The notes: generated by a model from the letters alone, not told the origin. Positions 47,706 through 57,930 are shown, counted from the first letter of the stretch. The stretch is 64,000 nucleotides of DNA from Sulfurimonas sp. RIFOXYD12_FULL_33_39 (GCA_001829785.1 MICF01000003.1:15883-79882), one strand, 5' to 3'. Program-made: numbers and translations.

Positions 47706-49681
47706 TAGATTTTAAATTTACTTAGTTCGCTTTGTAATTTATGTGCATCGCTTGATAGCTTTGTAGCAGCATTATCTACAGATATTCTGTGTTTTGTATT
47801 TTCTTTTGATATCTCTATAACTTCATCCATACGATTTATAAGTTCTTTTGTTTTTGTAGCAATATAAGTGCTTTGGTGCATAACGTCACTAGATTTGTCA
47901 GTAGTTATTAAAAGATTTTCTTTTGTTTCTTGTGAAGATGCGATTAAGCTCTGTGCCGAGTCTGCGATATTGTGCATATTTTTTGATGTATTATTAGTCT
48001 CTTCAGATATTTCTACAACGTTTTGTGTAATAAGATTTACATTTGCACTAATTTCGCTAAGGCTTTTTTGCGTGCGTTCTGCAAGTTTTCGCACTTCATC
48101 GGCAACAACTGCAAAGCCACGCCCATGCTCACCTGCGCGTGCTGCTTCGATAGCGGCATTAAGAGCCAAAAGATTTGTCTGGTCTGCAATGTCGGATATT
48201 ATTGCTAAAACATCTTTGATATTTTTTGCTTGTTCCGTTAGTGATGAGACCTTCTGAACCAAATCTTGTTGATGCTCGCTTCCCTCTTCAATTGCTCTAA
48301 CAACTGAGTCTAATTCATCTATAAACCCGTCAAGTACCCCAAAAGTTTGTTTTAAATCTTCAGTTACGGTAATTGAAGCCTCTTCGATAGCATCAAGTCT
48401 GTTGCCTACTTCTGTAACCAAAATATTAATATCTGAAATTTTTGCATCTGCATGCTCCCCGTTTTTTGTTAGTTCGTCAACTATACCGTTTAGAACTTTA
48501 CTCTCATGTGAAGTTGTAGCAGAAACATCTGTTGCCTGATAGACACTCATTTTAAATGCGACTATCATTACATGTATCGCTTTTGAGATTTGCGAAATCT
48601 CATCTTTTCCTTCAACGATAACATCACATGTCAAATCAAGATTTCCTGAGACACACTCTATTTTTTCTAGAGAGCTTCTAACACTTCTGTTAACCCCTCT
48701 GCTTATTGTAAATATAATGATAAATATAGCAATGGCAAAAACGGAGTAACTTATAAGAGTCATAATAACGCTTCCAATAGACTTTGCTTTTATCTCTTCT
48801 AAAAGCAGAGTGTTTTGTTTTGCAAGTTCATCGTCAACTTCTTTTAAAAGATTTATTTTTTGAGTTATTGTTTTAAACCAGACAACACTGTCAACTCCAA
48901 AGTTACCTTCCAAAAAGTTTGCTTTTGCAATATCTCTCATCTTATTTACTTCACCTATAACTTGAGAGTTCATCTTTTCTTCGTAAAATACTTTTGAAGA
49001 TGTTGTTGCCATTGCTAAATATGTGTCAAGAAATGCATCTTGTTCGGCAACAAGCGTAATCCATTTTGCAAACATTCCATCACCAAATTTATCAGCTGCA
49101 AAAGTACTGCTAAGAACAGCTCTCTCTATTCCCGCTCTCTCTTTTGATTTTAAAAAGTTTGTATATGAGTCGAGTGCTTTTACAAGCTCATTTGTAGTTG
49201 CTAGTTTTGCAGTAAGAGAAACTATATTTAATATCTTTTTGTTCATGTTTGTATAGTAAGCTACTTCATCTTTAACACTAATTGAAAGAGTGTCGATTTG
49301 TGAGCGAATTTGTGCTATTTTACTCATGTCGGCATTAAAAGCAGATATCTGCTCATGAAGCTCTTTTGGAAAAGTGTCTAAATTAAGTGTTGTTATATAC
49401 GTCGTTAAATTGTCATATTCTTTAGTTGTTAGCTCTCTTTGTTTTGGTAAAATATCTCCAAACTGATCACCCTTTGAGCCAAGATATCCGGCACTTGCCC
49501 CACGCTCTTTTTGTGTTTCATGTATTACTAGGCTTAGTTTTTGTGAAAGTATATTTAAGTCTTGTGCTAACATTAGGGTTGCTCTATCAGACAATGCTTT
49601 ATTTAGGGCAATTGCTATAATAATAAGAGCAAATGAAACCACTATTGCGGTAATGAGATTTAATTTATATTTGATTGTCAT
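47705..49681 (-). CDS. Methyl-accepting chemotaxis protein with NIT sensor domain
   Basis: A 658-residue chemoreceptor. A TM segment at about 8-28 is followed by a periplasmic NIT-type domain ([22 protein letters not shown] near 50-71), a second TM at about 303-325, HAMP, and a signalling domain whose hairpin tip is [44 protein letters not shown] domains are known to sense nitrate and nitrite. It is encoded between the STAS gene and the PP2C regulator, 1 bp before the STAS stop, which ties the receptor to that switch. Confidence 0.9.
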   Translation of the reverse strand: MTIKYKLNLITAIVVSFALIIIAIALNKALSDRATLMLAQDLNILSQKLSLVIHETQKERGASAGYLGSKGDQFGDILPKQRELTTKEYDNLTTYITTLNLDTFPKELHEQISAFNADMSKIAQIRSQIDTLSISVKDEVAYYTNMNKKILNIVSLTAKLATTNELVKALDSYTNFLKSKERAGIERAVLSSTFAADKFGDGMFAKWITLVAEQDAFLDTYLAMATTSSKVFYEEKMNSQVIGEVNKMRDIAKANFLEGNFGVDSVVWFKTITQKINLLKEVDDELAKQNTLLLEEIKAKSIGSVIMTLISYSVFAIAIFIIIFTISRGVNRSVRSSLEKIECVSGNLDLTCDVIVEGKDEISQISKAIHVMIVAFKMSVYQATDVSATTSHESKVLNGIVDELTKNGEHADAKISDINILVTEVGNRLDAIEEASITVTEDLKQTFGVLDGFIDELDSVVRAIEEGSEHQQDLVQKVSSLTEQAKNIKDVLAIISDIADQTNLLALNAAIEAARAGEHGRGFAVVADEVRKLAERTQKSLSEISANVNLITQNVVEISEETNNTSKNMHNIADSAQSLIASSQETKENLLITTDKSSDVMHQSTYIATKTKELINRMDEVIEISKENTKHRISVDNAATKLSSDAHKLQSELSKFKI

Positions 49682-49682
49682 G

Positions 49683-49973
49683 TTATCTTCTTTTTGCTTT
49701 GAAGGTTGATACTAAGTTTAAATCGTCTAAAAGGTGCAGAAGTTGGTCATTTCCTACATTCATGTAGATATTAATATTATCTTTTAAAACTAGCTTATTA
49801 AGGTAACCTATTATTGAGGATGTAATGGAGAGAGAATCGATTATGTTAATATTAATTTCTTTATAATTGTTAGCAATTACACTGTCAATAATCTGTTTAA
49901 TGTGCTGAAAATCACTAACGCTTTTTATATTGCCGTTAATAACGATGTTATTTGATGATGCCTCAATTTCCAT
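49683..49973 (-). CDS. STAS-domain protein (anti-anti-sigma-factor-like)
   Basis: A 96-residue STAS-like protein. The region [13 protein letters not shown] near 46-58 corresponds to the helix start that carries the phosphorylatable serine in SpoIIAA-like proteins. It is the first gene of the three-gene unit with the chemoreceptor and the PP2C/kinase regulator and is their likely target. The down-stream partner (sigma factor, FlgM or cyclase) is not visible here. Confidence 0.75.
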   Translation of the reverse strand: MEIEASSNNIVINGNIKSVSDFQHIKQIIDSVIANNYKEININIIDSLSITSSIIGYLNKLVLKDNINIYMNVGNDQLLHLLDDLNLVSTFKAKRR

Positions 49974-50029
49974 TATAATTCTCCTTTTTTATTATAAAAC
50001 CTCGTAGTTTATAACTATAACTATTAAAG

Positions 50030-51214
50030 TTAACTAAAATCAGTAATGTTTCTTAACCAATCTTTAATTTTTTTTTCATAGCCAATATCTTTAAGTTTAA
50101 CAAATGTTAAAGGTTTTTCAAGATATTTTTGCTTGACATATCCGCCATAATCATGCGGGTACATGTAGCCTTGATTTTGCTGAGTTATATTTTTAGGAAT
50201 ATTAAGAATAACACCGCCTTTAACTGCATTTAAAGCTTCATTTATTGCCATGTATGCCGAGTTTGACTTAGGAGATGCACATAGATATATTACTGCTTGA
50301 GCCAAAATTATTCTAGCTTCAGGATAGCCTATTTTTGATACGCTTGTCATAGCTGATGTTGTTAGTGTTAGAGCTTGAGGATTTGCGTTTCCGATATCTT
50401 CACTTGCCAGTATTACGAGCCGTCTAGCTATAAAATCAGCACTCTCACCGCCATCAATAAGTCTTGCCAGATAGTAAATAGCGGCATCCATATCAGAGCC
50501 TCTAATCGACTTAATCATAGCACTTGTCAAATCATAATGTACTCCGGCTTCACTGCTTCCTGCACTTAAAGCGTTTGGACGAAGTGATTTTAAAAGCTCT
50601 ATGGTTATATTTTCATCTATGTTTGAAGCAAATTCCAAAAGTTTTAACATAGCCCTTGCATCTCCGCCGCTGCTACGAACCAAATACTCAGCAGCGTCTT
50701 CTTTACATGTAAGAGTTGATTTCTCTAATGCCAGGTTTAAAAGTTTAAAAAGTGCTTCATTTGAGATATTGTAAAGTTCAAAAAGCATAGAGCGTGAGCG
50801 GATAGCAGATGTAAGCGAGAAAAACGGATTCTCCGTTGATGCGCCGATAACTAAAACGGAGTTGTTTTCCATAACGGGAAGTAAAACTTCTTGTTGATTT
50901 TTTGCAAGGCGATGTACTTCGTCAATAAAAATCAGTGGTTTTTGCAGGGTGTTTTTGTATTGATCAAAAATTTTTCTTAAATTCTCGATTTTGATGCTTG
51001 TAGCATTAAACTCATAAAACGGTAAATCCATCTGTTTTGCAATTATTCTTGCAAGAGAGGTTTTTCCGCATCCCGTAGGTCCGAAAAAAAAGCTGTGTCC
51101 AAGAACATTTTTTTCGCACAATACTCTAAGCGGTGCATTTTTAGCGCTTAAATGCTCTTGTCCGACTATATCATCAAAAGATTGCGGGCGTAAAAGATGC
51201 GTAAAATCACTCAA
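50030..51214 (-). CDS. rarA: Replication-associated recombination ATPase RarA
   Basis: A 394-residue AAA+ ATPase of the RarA/MgsA/WRNIP1 family: LRPQSFDDIVGQEHL, Walker A FGPTGCGKTSLAR near residue 44, Walker B LIFIDEVHR near 94, SSGGDARAMLKLLE, and C-terminal ASEDIGNANPQAL and YPHDYGGYVKQKY. It acts at stalled replication forks. The gene runs with the pseudouridine synthase, 2 bp apart. Confidence 0.95.
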   Translation of the reverse strand: MSDFTHLLRPQSFDDIVGQEHLSAKNAPLRVLCEKNVLGHSFFFGPTGCGKTSLARIIAKQMDLPFYEFNATSIKIENLRKIFDQYKNTLQKPLIFIDEVHRLAKNQQEVLLPVMENNSVLVIGASTENPFFSLTSAIRSRSMLFELYNISNEALFKLLNLALEKSTLTCKEDAAEYLVRSSGGDARAMLKLLEFASNIDENITIELLKSLRPNALSAGSSEAGVHYDLTSAMIKSIRGSDMDAAIYYLARLIDGGESADFIARRLVILASEDIGNANPQALTLTTSAMTSVSKIGYPEARIILAQAVIYLCASPKSNSAYMAINEALNAVKGGVILNIPKNITQQNQGYMYPHDYGGYVKQKYLEKPLTFVKLKDIGYEKKIKDWLRNITDFS

Positions 51215-51216
51215 TC

Positions 51217-52188
51217 TCAGCTCTTCTTTTTAGAGAACTTTTTATCTTTAAAAGTTGGTTTTTTATTATCTTTAGAGGAGTGTTTTTTCTCTTTATCACT
51301 CTTTTTAAACTCAGGCTTTTTACCATCTTTAGCAAAGTGTTTCTTCTCTTTATCACTCTTTTTAAATTCGGGCTTCTTACCCTCTTTAGCAAAGTGTTTT
51401 TTCTCTTCGTTGCTCTTTTTCAGCTCCGATTTCTTCTCGTCTTTTAAAAATTTGCCTAAAGCAGAGTATTCGCTGCGGCTTAGAAATCTTACCTTTCCAT
51501 CAGGGAGATTATTTAACTCTATTTCTGCAAAACTTATTCTTTTAAGATCAACTATATCTGTACCGAAATGTGCGAAAAAACGTCTAAGTTCGCGGTTTTT
51601 ACCCTCATTAAGCGCTACTTTTAAAATAGAGTAGTTATGCTGATTTTTTTGAATTTTATACCCTATAAAAGGTTTAAATTCCATTTTTGTTACTTTTGAG
51701 TGGCTGTGTCCGCCCGCAGATGCATCATCAAGAATCATACCGTTTAGCATAGCGGCTTCCATCTCTGAAGTGACTTCGCCTTTGATTTTGATTTTATAGA
51801 TTCTTTCCAAGTCTGATTCCATAAGCGCAGATGCAACTTTTGAAGCATCAGTTAGAAGAAGCAGTCCCTCAGAAGCATAATCGAGTCTGCCTACGGGGAC
51901 GTAATGTTTATATTCTTTGCTTAAGCTGTCATATATGGTTCTTCTGCCTTTAGGATCGCTTTTTGTTACCAGCTCTCCTTTTGGTTTGTTATAAACAATT
52001 ACCGTATATTTATCTCTAGGGCTTACTTGTTTACCGCTTACATAAACGATATTTACTCCCTCTTCAACGTCAGTTGCAGGGTTTGTTTCAATCTCTCCGT
52101 CAATCCTGACGTAACCGTCTTGAATCGCCTTGTCCGCTTCTCTTCTTGAGTAGCTTGAGTGGTGGGCAATGTATTTATTTAATCTCAT
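51217..52188 (-). CDS. RsuA/RluB-family pseudouridine synthase with lysine-rich tail
   Basis: A 323-residue protein. An N-terminal S4 RNA-binding domain (RLNKYIAHHSSYSRREADKAI) is followed by a pseudouridine synthase domain with the catalytic aspartate in VGRLDYASEGLLLL near residue 98. From residue 245 it has a very basic tail made of 19-residue repeats (KKPEFKKSDKEKKHFAKDG), which may help rRNA binding. RluB (23S U2605) is most likely; RsuA or RluE are alternatives. It overlaps kdsD by 4 bp. Confidence 0.88.
   Translation of the reverse strand: MRLNKYIAHHSSYSRREADKAIQDGYVRIDGEIETNPATDVEEGVNIVYVSGKQVSPRDKYTVIVYNKPKGELVTKSDPKGRRTIYDSLSKEYKHYVPVGRLDYASEGLLLLTDASKVASALMESDLERIYKIKIKGEVTSEMEAAMLNGMILDDASAGGHSHSKVTKMEFKPFIGYKIQKNQHNYSILKVALNEGKNRELRRFFAHFGTDIVDLKRISFAEIELNNLPDGKVRFLSRSEYSALGKFLKDEKKSELKKSNEEKKHFAKEGKKPEFKKSDKEKKHFAKDGKKPEFKKSDKEKKHSSKDNKKPTFKDKKFSKKKS
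51274..51444 (-). repeat. 57-bp tandem repeat coding the lysine-rich tail
   Basis: Three units starting at 51274, 51331 and 51388, exactly 57 bp apart, the first two nearly identical and the third diverged. Each codes 19 residues, so a change in copy number keeps the frame. Confidence 0.85.
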
Positions 52189-53147
52189 GATATACCTTTT
52201 TCTATCAAAGTATGGATATGAAGCACACCATTAACTCTTCTTTCTTTATCCGTTACAACCAAAAGCTGTATCTTCATCTCTTCTATAATTACAAGTGCTT
52301 CGCTCGCAAGCATATTTTCATCATCTATTGTTTTTGGGTTTAGGGTGGCATATTTTAAAACGCTCTCTTCTAGTGAAAAATCTTCACTCATCAAAGCTCT
52401 ACGAATATCTCCGTCACTCATAAGAGCTAAAAGTTTGCCTATTTCATCCGTTATTAAAACAGTGCCTAGTCGCCCTTCGCTTATTTTAACAATTGCATCT
52501 TTTAGTTTTGTGTCGCCGCTAATAACAGGTAGATTTTTTGTTCTCATTAAATCTTTGACTTTTACAAATAGCTGTTTTCCCAAAGATCCGCCCGGATGAA
52601 AAGAGGCGAAGTCACTTCTTTTAAAATTTTTTGCCTTCATTAAACAGACTGCAAGAGCATCGCCAAGGGCAAGAGTTAACGTCGTTGAGCTTGTAGGCGC
52701 AATATTTAGCGGACATGCCTCTTTTTCAACTACGACATTTATAACTAAATCGCTGTATCTTCCAAGCGTAGAATTTTTATCTTTTGTCATACCTATTAGT
52801 GGAATGTTAAATCTTTTTACATGTGGAAGTATTGAGCTTAACTCTTCACTCTCTCCGCTGTAACTGATTGCAATAACTACATCATCTTTGCCGATCATTC
52901 CCAAATCACCGTGAAGAGCTTCGGTAGGATGCAGAAAAAAGCTTGGAGTTCCCGTTGAAGCAAAAGTTGCAGCCATTTTTGCTCCGATTAGTCCTGATTT
53001 TCCTACACCTGAGACAATGAGTTTGCCTTTACATGTAAGAATAATCTCAACCGCTCTATCAAAAACGTCATCAATATTTTCGGCACTACGTAAAAGAGTA
53101 TCTGCTTCAATTTTAAGGGTATCTTGTGCTATTTGTCTGTAATTCAT
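52185..53147 (-). CDS. kdsD: Arabinose-5-phosphate isomerase (KdsD/KpsF)
   Basis: A 320-residue protein: an SIS isomerase domain (ILTCKGKLIVSGVGKSGLIGAKMAATFASTGTPSFFLHPTEALHGDLGMI) and two CBS domains from about 200. It converts ribulose-5-phosphate to arabinose-5-phosphate for Kdo synthesis in lipopolysaccharide. The minus-strand TATAAT at 53154-53159 stands only six bases before the ATG, with no Shine-Dalgarno, so the mRNA may be leaderless. Confidence 0.93.
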   Translation of the reverse strand: MNYRQIAQDTLKIEADTLLRSAENIDDVFDRAVEIILTCKGKLIVSGVGKSGLIGAKMAATFASTGTPSFFLHPTEALHGDLGMIGKDDVVIAISYSGESEELSSILPHVKRFNIPLIGMTKDKNSTLGRYSDLVINVVVEKEACPLNIAPTSSTTLTLALGDALAVCLMKAKNFKRSDFASFHPGGSLGKQLFVKVKDLMRTKNLPVISGDTKLKDAIVKISEGRLGTVLITDEIGKLLALMSDGDIRRALMSEDFSLEESVLKYATLNPKTIDDENMLASEALVIIEEMKIQLLVVTDKERRVNGVLHIHTLIEKGIS

Positions 53148-53153
53148 AACGCA

Positions 53154-53159
53154 ATTATA
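53154..53159 (-). promoter_or_regulatory. -10 box directly before kdsD
   Basis: TATAAT on the minus strand, six bases from the ATG. Transcription from the usual +1 distance would begin at or next to the A of the start codon. Confidence 0.45.
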
Positions 53160-53258
53160 CTCTTTTTGGGTACAAAAACGTAAAGAACCCTATAGAATAT
53201 TTGGAATTTAATTTATAAGAGATATAATGTTTACTAAAAACTTTTTAGAGGGAAAAAA

Positions 53259-53993
53259 ATGAGAGATAAACTCGGAAAATATGTGAGCAGTATTAATACG
53301 TTAAAAGTAGAAGAGAGAGTACTGTTTTTAAATACATTAATTTTAGCAGAAGAGGGCGCCGGTAAAACAAATCTTGCTTGTAAAATAAGAAACTATGTTA
53401 TAGACAGCGGTGTTGCTACTCTATATCTTGATTTTTCTAATTCAGAAATAGACAATATTGAATTAAGATACAAGGATGAGCATTTTAACTATATAAGATT
53501 TGACGAGAGTGATGAGTTTCAAGTAGAGTTTAATAAATTGATTGATGATAAAAAACATATATATATGGCAGTTGACCCTGCTTATTTTTCAAATAAAAGA
53601 GATATAAAAAGTAAACTTACCGAAACACTTCAGATTAAAGGGCTTTTAGAAAATTATTACTATTTTTTCCATGATATTGAAAATTTAAACGGTTTTTATA
53701 CCAAATTTGAAGACTTTTTGCTCTACATGTTAAACTTTTTAAATCTTAAAAAGTATGGACTTACATTTTTGGCTCAACCTCATTCTACATTTGAAAGCCC
53801 GCAAATTAAACTTTTATTTACATTTTTATATCTTGGAAGATGTTCTAATTTTGAGTATTTCAATACTGCAAATCTTAAAAAATTGCCGAAAAACAGATTT
53901 TTCTACCAATATAGAACAAACTATCAGACACTGTTATTTAACGATATAAAGAGCAATATAGTTCAAATAGATGAGTATATGCTTGAAGAGTAG
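53259..53993 (+). CDS. Putative ATPase of unknown function
   Basis: A 244-residue protein with a Walker A motif LAEEGAGKTNLA near residues 28-39 and strands YLDFSNSEID and YMAVDPAYF in P-loop arrangement. No further family signature is recognised. A ribosome site GAGGGAAAAA precedes the ATG. It is followed 2 bp later by nnr, so the two are probably cotranscribed. Confidence 0.65.
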   Translation: MRDKLGKYVSSINTLKVEERVLFLNTLILAEEGAGKTNLACKIRNYVIDSGVATLYLDFSNSEIDNIELRYKDEHFNYIRFDESDEFQVEFNKLIDDKKHIYMAVDPAYFSNKRDIKSKLTETLQIKGLLENYYYFFHDIENLNGFYTKFEDFLLYMLNFLNLKKYGLTFLAQPHSTFESPQIKLLFTFLYLGRCSNFEYFNTANLKKLPKNRFFYQYRTNYQTLLFNDIKSNIVQIDEYMLEE

Positions 53994-53995
53994 AG

Positions 53996-55360
53996 ATGCA
54001 AAAGCTTTTTGATGAGGTAGCATCTCTGGATAAAAGATGTTACGAGGAGTTTTTTTTAAGCGAAGATATTTTAATGGAGCATGCTGCTCGCGGCATGGCT
54101 GAATATATACGTGAAAACTTCCCTGAAAAATCAAAAGTTATTGTCGTATGCGGAAGCGGAAACAACGGGGCTGACGGTATAGCTCTTTCAAGACTTTTAC
54201 ATATAGAGTACGATGTCTCAATTTTATACGCAAAAAAACCGACTTCAAAAATGGCACTGCTACAACAAAAAAGAGCTTTTAGCATAGATGTAAAAGAGTC
54301 TGAAAAACTTCAAGATTGTGATGTTTTGGTTGATGCAATAGTAGGTACAGGTTTTAGCGGCGAATTAAGCAGCGAGCTAAAAAGTTTGATAGATGAGATG
54401 AACTCTCTTAATGCTTTTAAAATTGCATGCGATGTTCCTTCATGTTATATGTTTAGCGCTGATGTCACTCTCACAATGGGTGCTTTAAAGAAAAGTATGT
54501 TTCTTGATAGCTCAAAAGAGTTTGTAGGAAAAATCAAAGTTTTAGACTTAGGTGTGTCAAGAGAAGTCTATGAAAAATCAAGCAACTGGAATTTGCTTGA
54601 TTTGGAAGATATACAACTGCCTTATAGAACGAGAAAAGATTCTCATAAAGGCAGTTTCGGTCATTTAGCGGTTGCATGCGGACAAATGAGCGGTGCTAGT
54701 ATAATGAGTGCCTTGTCGGCTTTAAAGTTTGGAAGCGGACTTGTTACACTTGTGGGGTTTGAGAAGATAGAAATACCGCATAGTTTAATATACTCTCATG
54801 AAGTACCCAAAAACGCAACGGCACTGGCTTTGGGAATGGGACTCGGTGCTGAGTTTAGCAAGTTGGAACTTGCCAAATTTTTGGACAACTCTCTGCCTTT
54901 AATCGCGGATGCAGATATATTTTATATGGAAGCAGTTTTAGAGATTTTAAAAAGAGAAAAAACTGTTCTTACTCCACATGTAAAAGAGTTTGTTTCACTT
55001 TTAAGATTGACGGGCATAGCTGATATTTCTGTCGATGAGTTGCAAAAAAACCGTTTTAAATATGTAGAAATGTTTTGCAATAAGTTTGTACATGTAACAC
55101 TGCTTTTAAAAGGTGCCAATGTAATAATTGGACAAAACAACCAGTTTTATGTCAATCCTCATGGAATTTCTGCTTTGGCAAAGGGCGGAAGCGGTGATGT
55201 TTTAAGCGGTTTGATAGGTTCACTTTCGGCTCAAGGTTATGCTCCGCTTGAAGCAGCAATTCATGCTTCACTGGCACATGTTAAACTTGCGTTAAATTAC
55301 GGCGGTGCTGATTTTTCACTTACGCCTGATGATTTAATAGATGGAATTAGTAAATTATAG
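53996..55360 (+). CDS. nnr: Bifunctional NAD(P)H-hydrate epimerase/dehydratase
   Basis: A 454-residue fusion. The N-terminal YjeF domain (epimerase) has VVCGSGNNGADGIALSRLL near residue 48. The C-terminal ADP-dependent dehydratase has SHKGSFGHLAVACGQMSGA near 215 and the catalytic AKGGSGDVLSGLIG near 392. It repairs hydrated NAD(P)H. The N-terminal region is short at HAARGMAEYI but otherwise intact. Confidence 0.93.
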   Translation: MQKLFDEVASLDKRCYEEFFLSEDILMEHAARGMAEYIRENFPEKSKVIVVCGSGNNGADGIALSRLLHIEYDVSILYAKKPTSKMALLQQKRAFSIDVKESEKLQDCDVLVDAIVGTGFSGELSSELKSLIDEMNSLNAFKIACDVPSCYMFSADVTLTMGALKKSMFLDSSKEFVGKIKVLDLGVSREVYEKSSNWNLLDLEDIQLPYRTRKDSHKGSFGHLAVACGQMSGASIMSALSALKFGSGLVTLVGFEKIEIPHSLIYSHEVPKNATALALGMGLGAEFSKLELAKFLDNSLPLIADADIFYMEAVLEILKREKTVLTPHVKEFVSLLRLTGIADISVDELQKNRFKYVEMFCNKFVHVTLLLKGANVIIGQNNQFYVNPHGISALAKGGSGDVLSGLIGSLSAQGYAPLEAAIHASLAHVKLALNYGGADFSLTPDDLIDGISKL

Positions 55361-55382
55361 ATAAAAAAAATTAGGAATAAAA

Positions 55383-56162
55383 ATGAGAGATATTTTAAAA
55401 ATCGGAAAGTATGAATTAGGCAGTCGTTTAATAGTCGGAAGCGGAAAGTATAAAGATTTTCAAACAACAAAGGATGCAACGTTAATAAGCGGTAGCGAAC
55501 TTATTACGGTTGCAGTTAGGCGTTTAAATATAACAGATCCGGACAAAGAGAATCTTCGTGATACTTTTAAAGGTACAAATGTTAAGTTTTTACCAAACTC
55601 TGCGGGGTGTGTAACTGCCGAGGAAGCTATAACTACTTTTCGTCTAACTCGCGAGGCTACGGGAATAGACTTGATAAAACTCGAAGTTATAGGCGACACC
55701 CAAAAAACTCTTTATCCCGATGTTTTAGAGACTATAAAAGCTTGTGAAGTTTTGGCACGTGATGGCTTTACTATAATGGCTTACACTTCAGATGACCCTA
55801 TAATGGCAAAAAGACTCGAAGATGCAGGTGCTCATGCCATAATGCCTCTTGCCGCTCCTATTGGAAGCGGGCTTGGAATTCAAAACCCTTACAATATAGT
55901 CTTTGTCCGTGAAGCGGTAAATGTTCCTGTAATTGTTGATGCGGGAATAGGTTGTGCAAGCGACGCTGCTTATGCTATGGAGTTAGGTGCTGATGGAGTT
56001 TTGACAAACACTGCAATAGCTCAGGCGCAAAATCCGATGATGATGGCTGAGGCTATGAAACATGCGGTAATTGCTGGAAGAATGAGTTATTTATCAGGAA
56101 GAATCCCAAAACGTCCTTATGCAACAGCTTCTTCGCCGATTAACGGGATGATACAGTTTTAA
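55383..56162 (+). CDS. thiG: Thiazole synthase ThiG
   Basis: A 259-residue Thi[18 protein letters not shown], the Schiff-base lysine in [11 protein letters not shown] near residue 98, VIVDAGIG and [15 protein letters not shown] phosphate-binding loops. It forms the thiazole phosphate of thiamine with ThiS. The upstream gap to nnr is only 22 bp, and no TPP riboswitch is seen. Confidence 0.96.
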   Translation: MRDILKIGKYELGSRLIVGSGKYKDFQTTKDATLISGSELITVAVRRLNITDPDKENLRDTFKGTNVKFLPNSAGCVTAEEAITTFRLTREATGIDLIKLEVIGDTQKTLYPDVLETIKACEVLARDGFTIMAYTSDDPIMAKRLEDAGAHAIMPLAAPIGSGLGIQNPYNIVFVREAVNVPVIVDAGIGCASDAAYAMELGADGVLTNTAIAQAQNPMMMAEAMKHAVIAGRMSYLSGRIPKRPYATASSPINGMIQF

Positions 56163-56167
56163 TAGTC

Positions 56168-56193
56168 AGAAAAAGGAAGTAATTCCTTTTTCT
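56168..56193. terminator. Bidirectional terminator after thiG
   Basis: AGAAAAAGGAA (56168-56178), GTAA, TTCCTTTTTCT (56183-56193): a perfect 11-bp stem with a 4-base loop and A/T-rich flanks on both arms, between the convergent genes thiG and the small gene at 56213. Confidence 0.75.
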
Positions 56194-56212
56194 TCGCTAA
56201 TTAGTATATTGT

Positions 56213-56488
56213 TTAAACCTCTATTTTGTTAGATAGATGAGTCATAAGCAGAAGCTGTCCCATTCCTTCAAAAAATTTATTTATTCCTATATTTTTAGAT
56301 TCTGATGCTTTTTTTAAAGCCGTTAAAAAGACAAGCTTTGATTCTTCTGAAGCTTTCATGTAAGTATCTATAATATATTTATAAGAGAGAGTATGAATAT
56401 CTCCGTTTACGTTAAAATCAATCTCTGAGAATATATCAATCTCATGTACATGTAAAAGTTCTTTACATTTTTGTTTTATATCACTCAT
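56213..56488 (-). CDS. Small conserved-looking hypothetical protein
   Basis: A 91-residue protein with an acidic helical pattern (CKELLHVHEIDIFSEIDFNVNGDIHTLSYKYI). I recognise no family. Its ATG overlaps the symporter stop by 4 bp, so it is translated from the same message. It is well placed and keeps codon style, which supports coding. Confidence 0.65.
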   Translation of the reverse strand: MSDIKQKCKELLHVHEIDIFSEIDFNVNGDIHTLSYKYIIDTYMKASEESKLVFLTALKKASESKNIGINKFFEGMGQLLLMTHLSNKIEV

Positions 56489-57930
56489 CTAATCGCCTCT
56501 TTATCTAATTCTCCGCTTTTTAGTTTTCTAAGATACTCTTCAAGCTGCTTTTTCACATCTCCGCCTAATATAAAAAGTCCTAGGATATTTGGCAGTGCCA
56601 TGGCAAGCATAAGCATAAAACTAAAGTCCACCATTATTCCCGTACTCACAACCGTTGCAATTACGGATAGAGATAAAAACATAATTTTATATACAATAGA
56701 GAATTTTGAGCCAAAAAGATAAACCCACGCACGTTCGCCATAGTAAGACCAAGATATCATTGTAGAAAAAGCAAAAAGAAATATGCTAACAGATAAAATA
56801 GAAGGAAACCACTCAATTACAGTTCCATAAGCGGCACTTGTAAGCGCCGCTCCCTCTTTTGCAGCGATAAGAGGAGCATAAATGCCATCTGGCTCATAAA
56901 CACCCGTAATAATGATAACTAAAGCAGTCATAGTACAGATAACTACGGTATCTACAAACGGCTCATAAAGAGCTACAAAACCTTGTCTAACCGGATATTT
57001 TGTTTTAACCGGAGCGTGTGCAACCGGCGAAGAGCCTATTCCCGCTTCACTTGAAAAAACGGCTCGCTGGAAGCCTTGAACTAAAGAGCCGATTATCCCG
57101 CCATATACGGCACTTGTGCTAAACGCTTCTTTAAATATAAGTATAAAAGCATCATCTATTTTGTGATAAAATGAGCCTAAAATCCATAAGGATGCACCGA
57201 TATATATGATTACCATAATAGGCACGAGTCTTTCGGTAAAAGCAGAAATTCTTGTAATTCCGCCTATAATAACTGCACCTGTTAAAGATGCTATTGCAAA
57301 ACCGAATATTAAGGGATTTTTTTCAAAAAATACAACTTCATGTGAAATTGCGCTGTATGCTTGAGAAACTTGAAATATATTTCCTCCGCCGATTGCTCCG
57401 CCTATCATTAATACGGCAAATAAAACTGCTAACACTTTTCCAAATTGTGCATAACCCTTTTTTGCAAGACCTTTTGAGAGATACTCCATAGCACCGCCCA
57501 TAATAGTTCCGTCTTTTAAAAATTCTCTATATTGAATTGATAGTGTTACCTCTGTAAACTTAAGGCTCATTCCTAAAAAACCTGCAATTATCATCCAAAA
57601 TGTAGCACCCGGACCGCCGACTCCAACGGCAAGTGCAACACCTGCAATATTTCCAAGACCTACGGTAGCACTAAGTGCAGTTGTTAAAGCACCAAAAGGT
57701 GATATTTGTCCAATATCATCAAGTGTGCTGTATTTGCCTCTGACTATATCTAATGAGTGTTTAAATGCCCTGATATTTATAAACTTAGTCAAAAATGTTA
57801 GATAAATACCGCCAATTATTAGCCAGACTACCAAAAAAGGTAGATTGACATCTTTTACAGTTCCAAAAAGAATGTCAAAAAATAGAAATGTTTCTAAAAA
57901 AGAGTTTATACCACTAAAAAAATCACCCAA
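56485..57930 (-). CDS. Sodium:alanine symporter (AGCS family)
   Basis: A 481-residue membrane transporter with about eleven TM segments. Family signatures include GQISPFGALTTALSATVGLGNIAGVA near residue 73, SSEAGIGSSPVAHAP near 292, and FAFSTMISWSYYGERAWVYLFG near 402. It imports alanine or glycine with sodium at the inner membrane. It forms a two-gene unit with the small downstream gene. Confidence 0.94.
   Translation of the reverse strand: MGDFFSGINSFLETFLFFDILFGTVKDVNLPFLVVWLIIGGIYLTFLTKFINIRAFKHSLDIVRGKYSTLDDIGQISPFGALTTALSATVGLGNIAGVALAVGVGGPGATFWMIIAGFLGMSLKFTEVTLSIQYREFLKDGTIMGGAMEYLSKGLAKKGYAQFGKVLAVLFAVLMIGGAIGGGNIFQVSQAYSAISHEVVFFEKNPLIFGFAIASLTGAVIIGGITRISAFTERLVPIMVIIYIGASLWILGSFYHKIDDAFILIFKEAFSTSAVYGGIIGSLVQGFQRAVFSSEAGIGSSPVAHAPVKTKYPVRQGFVALYEPFVDTVVICTMTALVIIITGVYEPDGIYAPLIAAKEGAALTSAAYGTVIEWFPSILSVSIFLFAFSTMISWSYYGERAWVYLFGSKFSIVYKIMFLSLSVIATVVSTGIMVDFSFMLMLAMALPNILGLFILGGDVKKQLEEYLRKLKSGELDKEAIR

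Noticed and set aside
47868..49620. Several + strand frames opposite the chemoreceptor gene
   Set aside because: They are antisense shadows of a clear MCP coding region, without ribosome sites or family motifs.
55361..55382. TPP riboswitch before thiG
   Set aside because: The gap is only 22 bp and no thi-box sequence is present.
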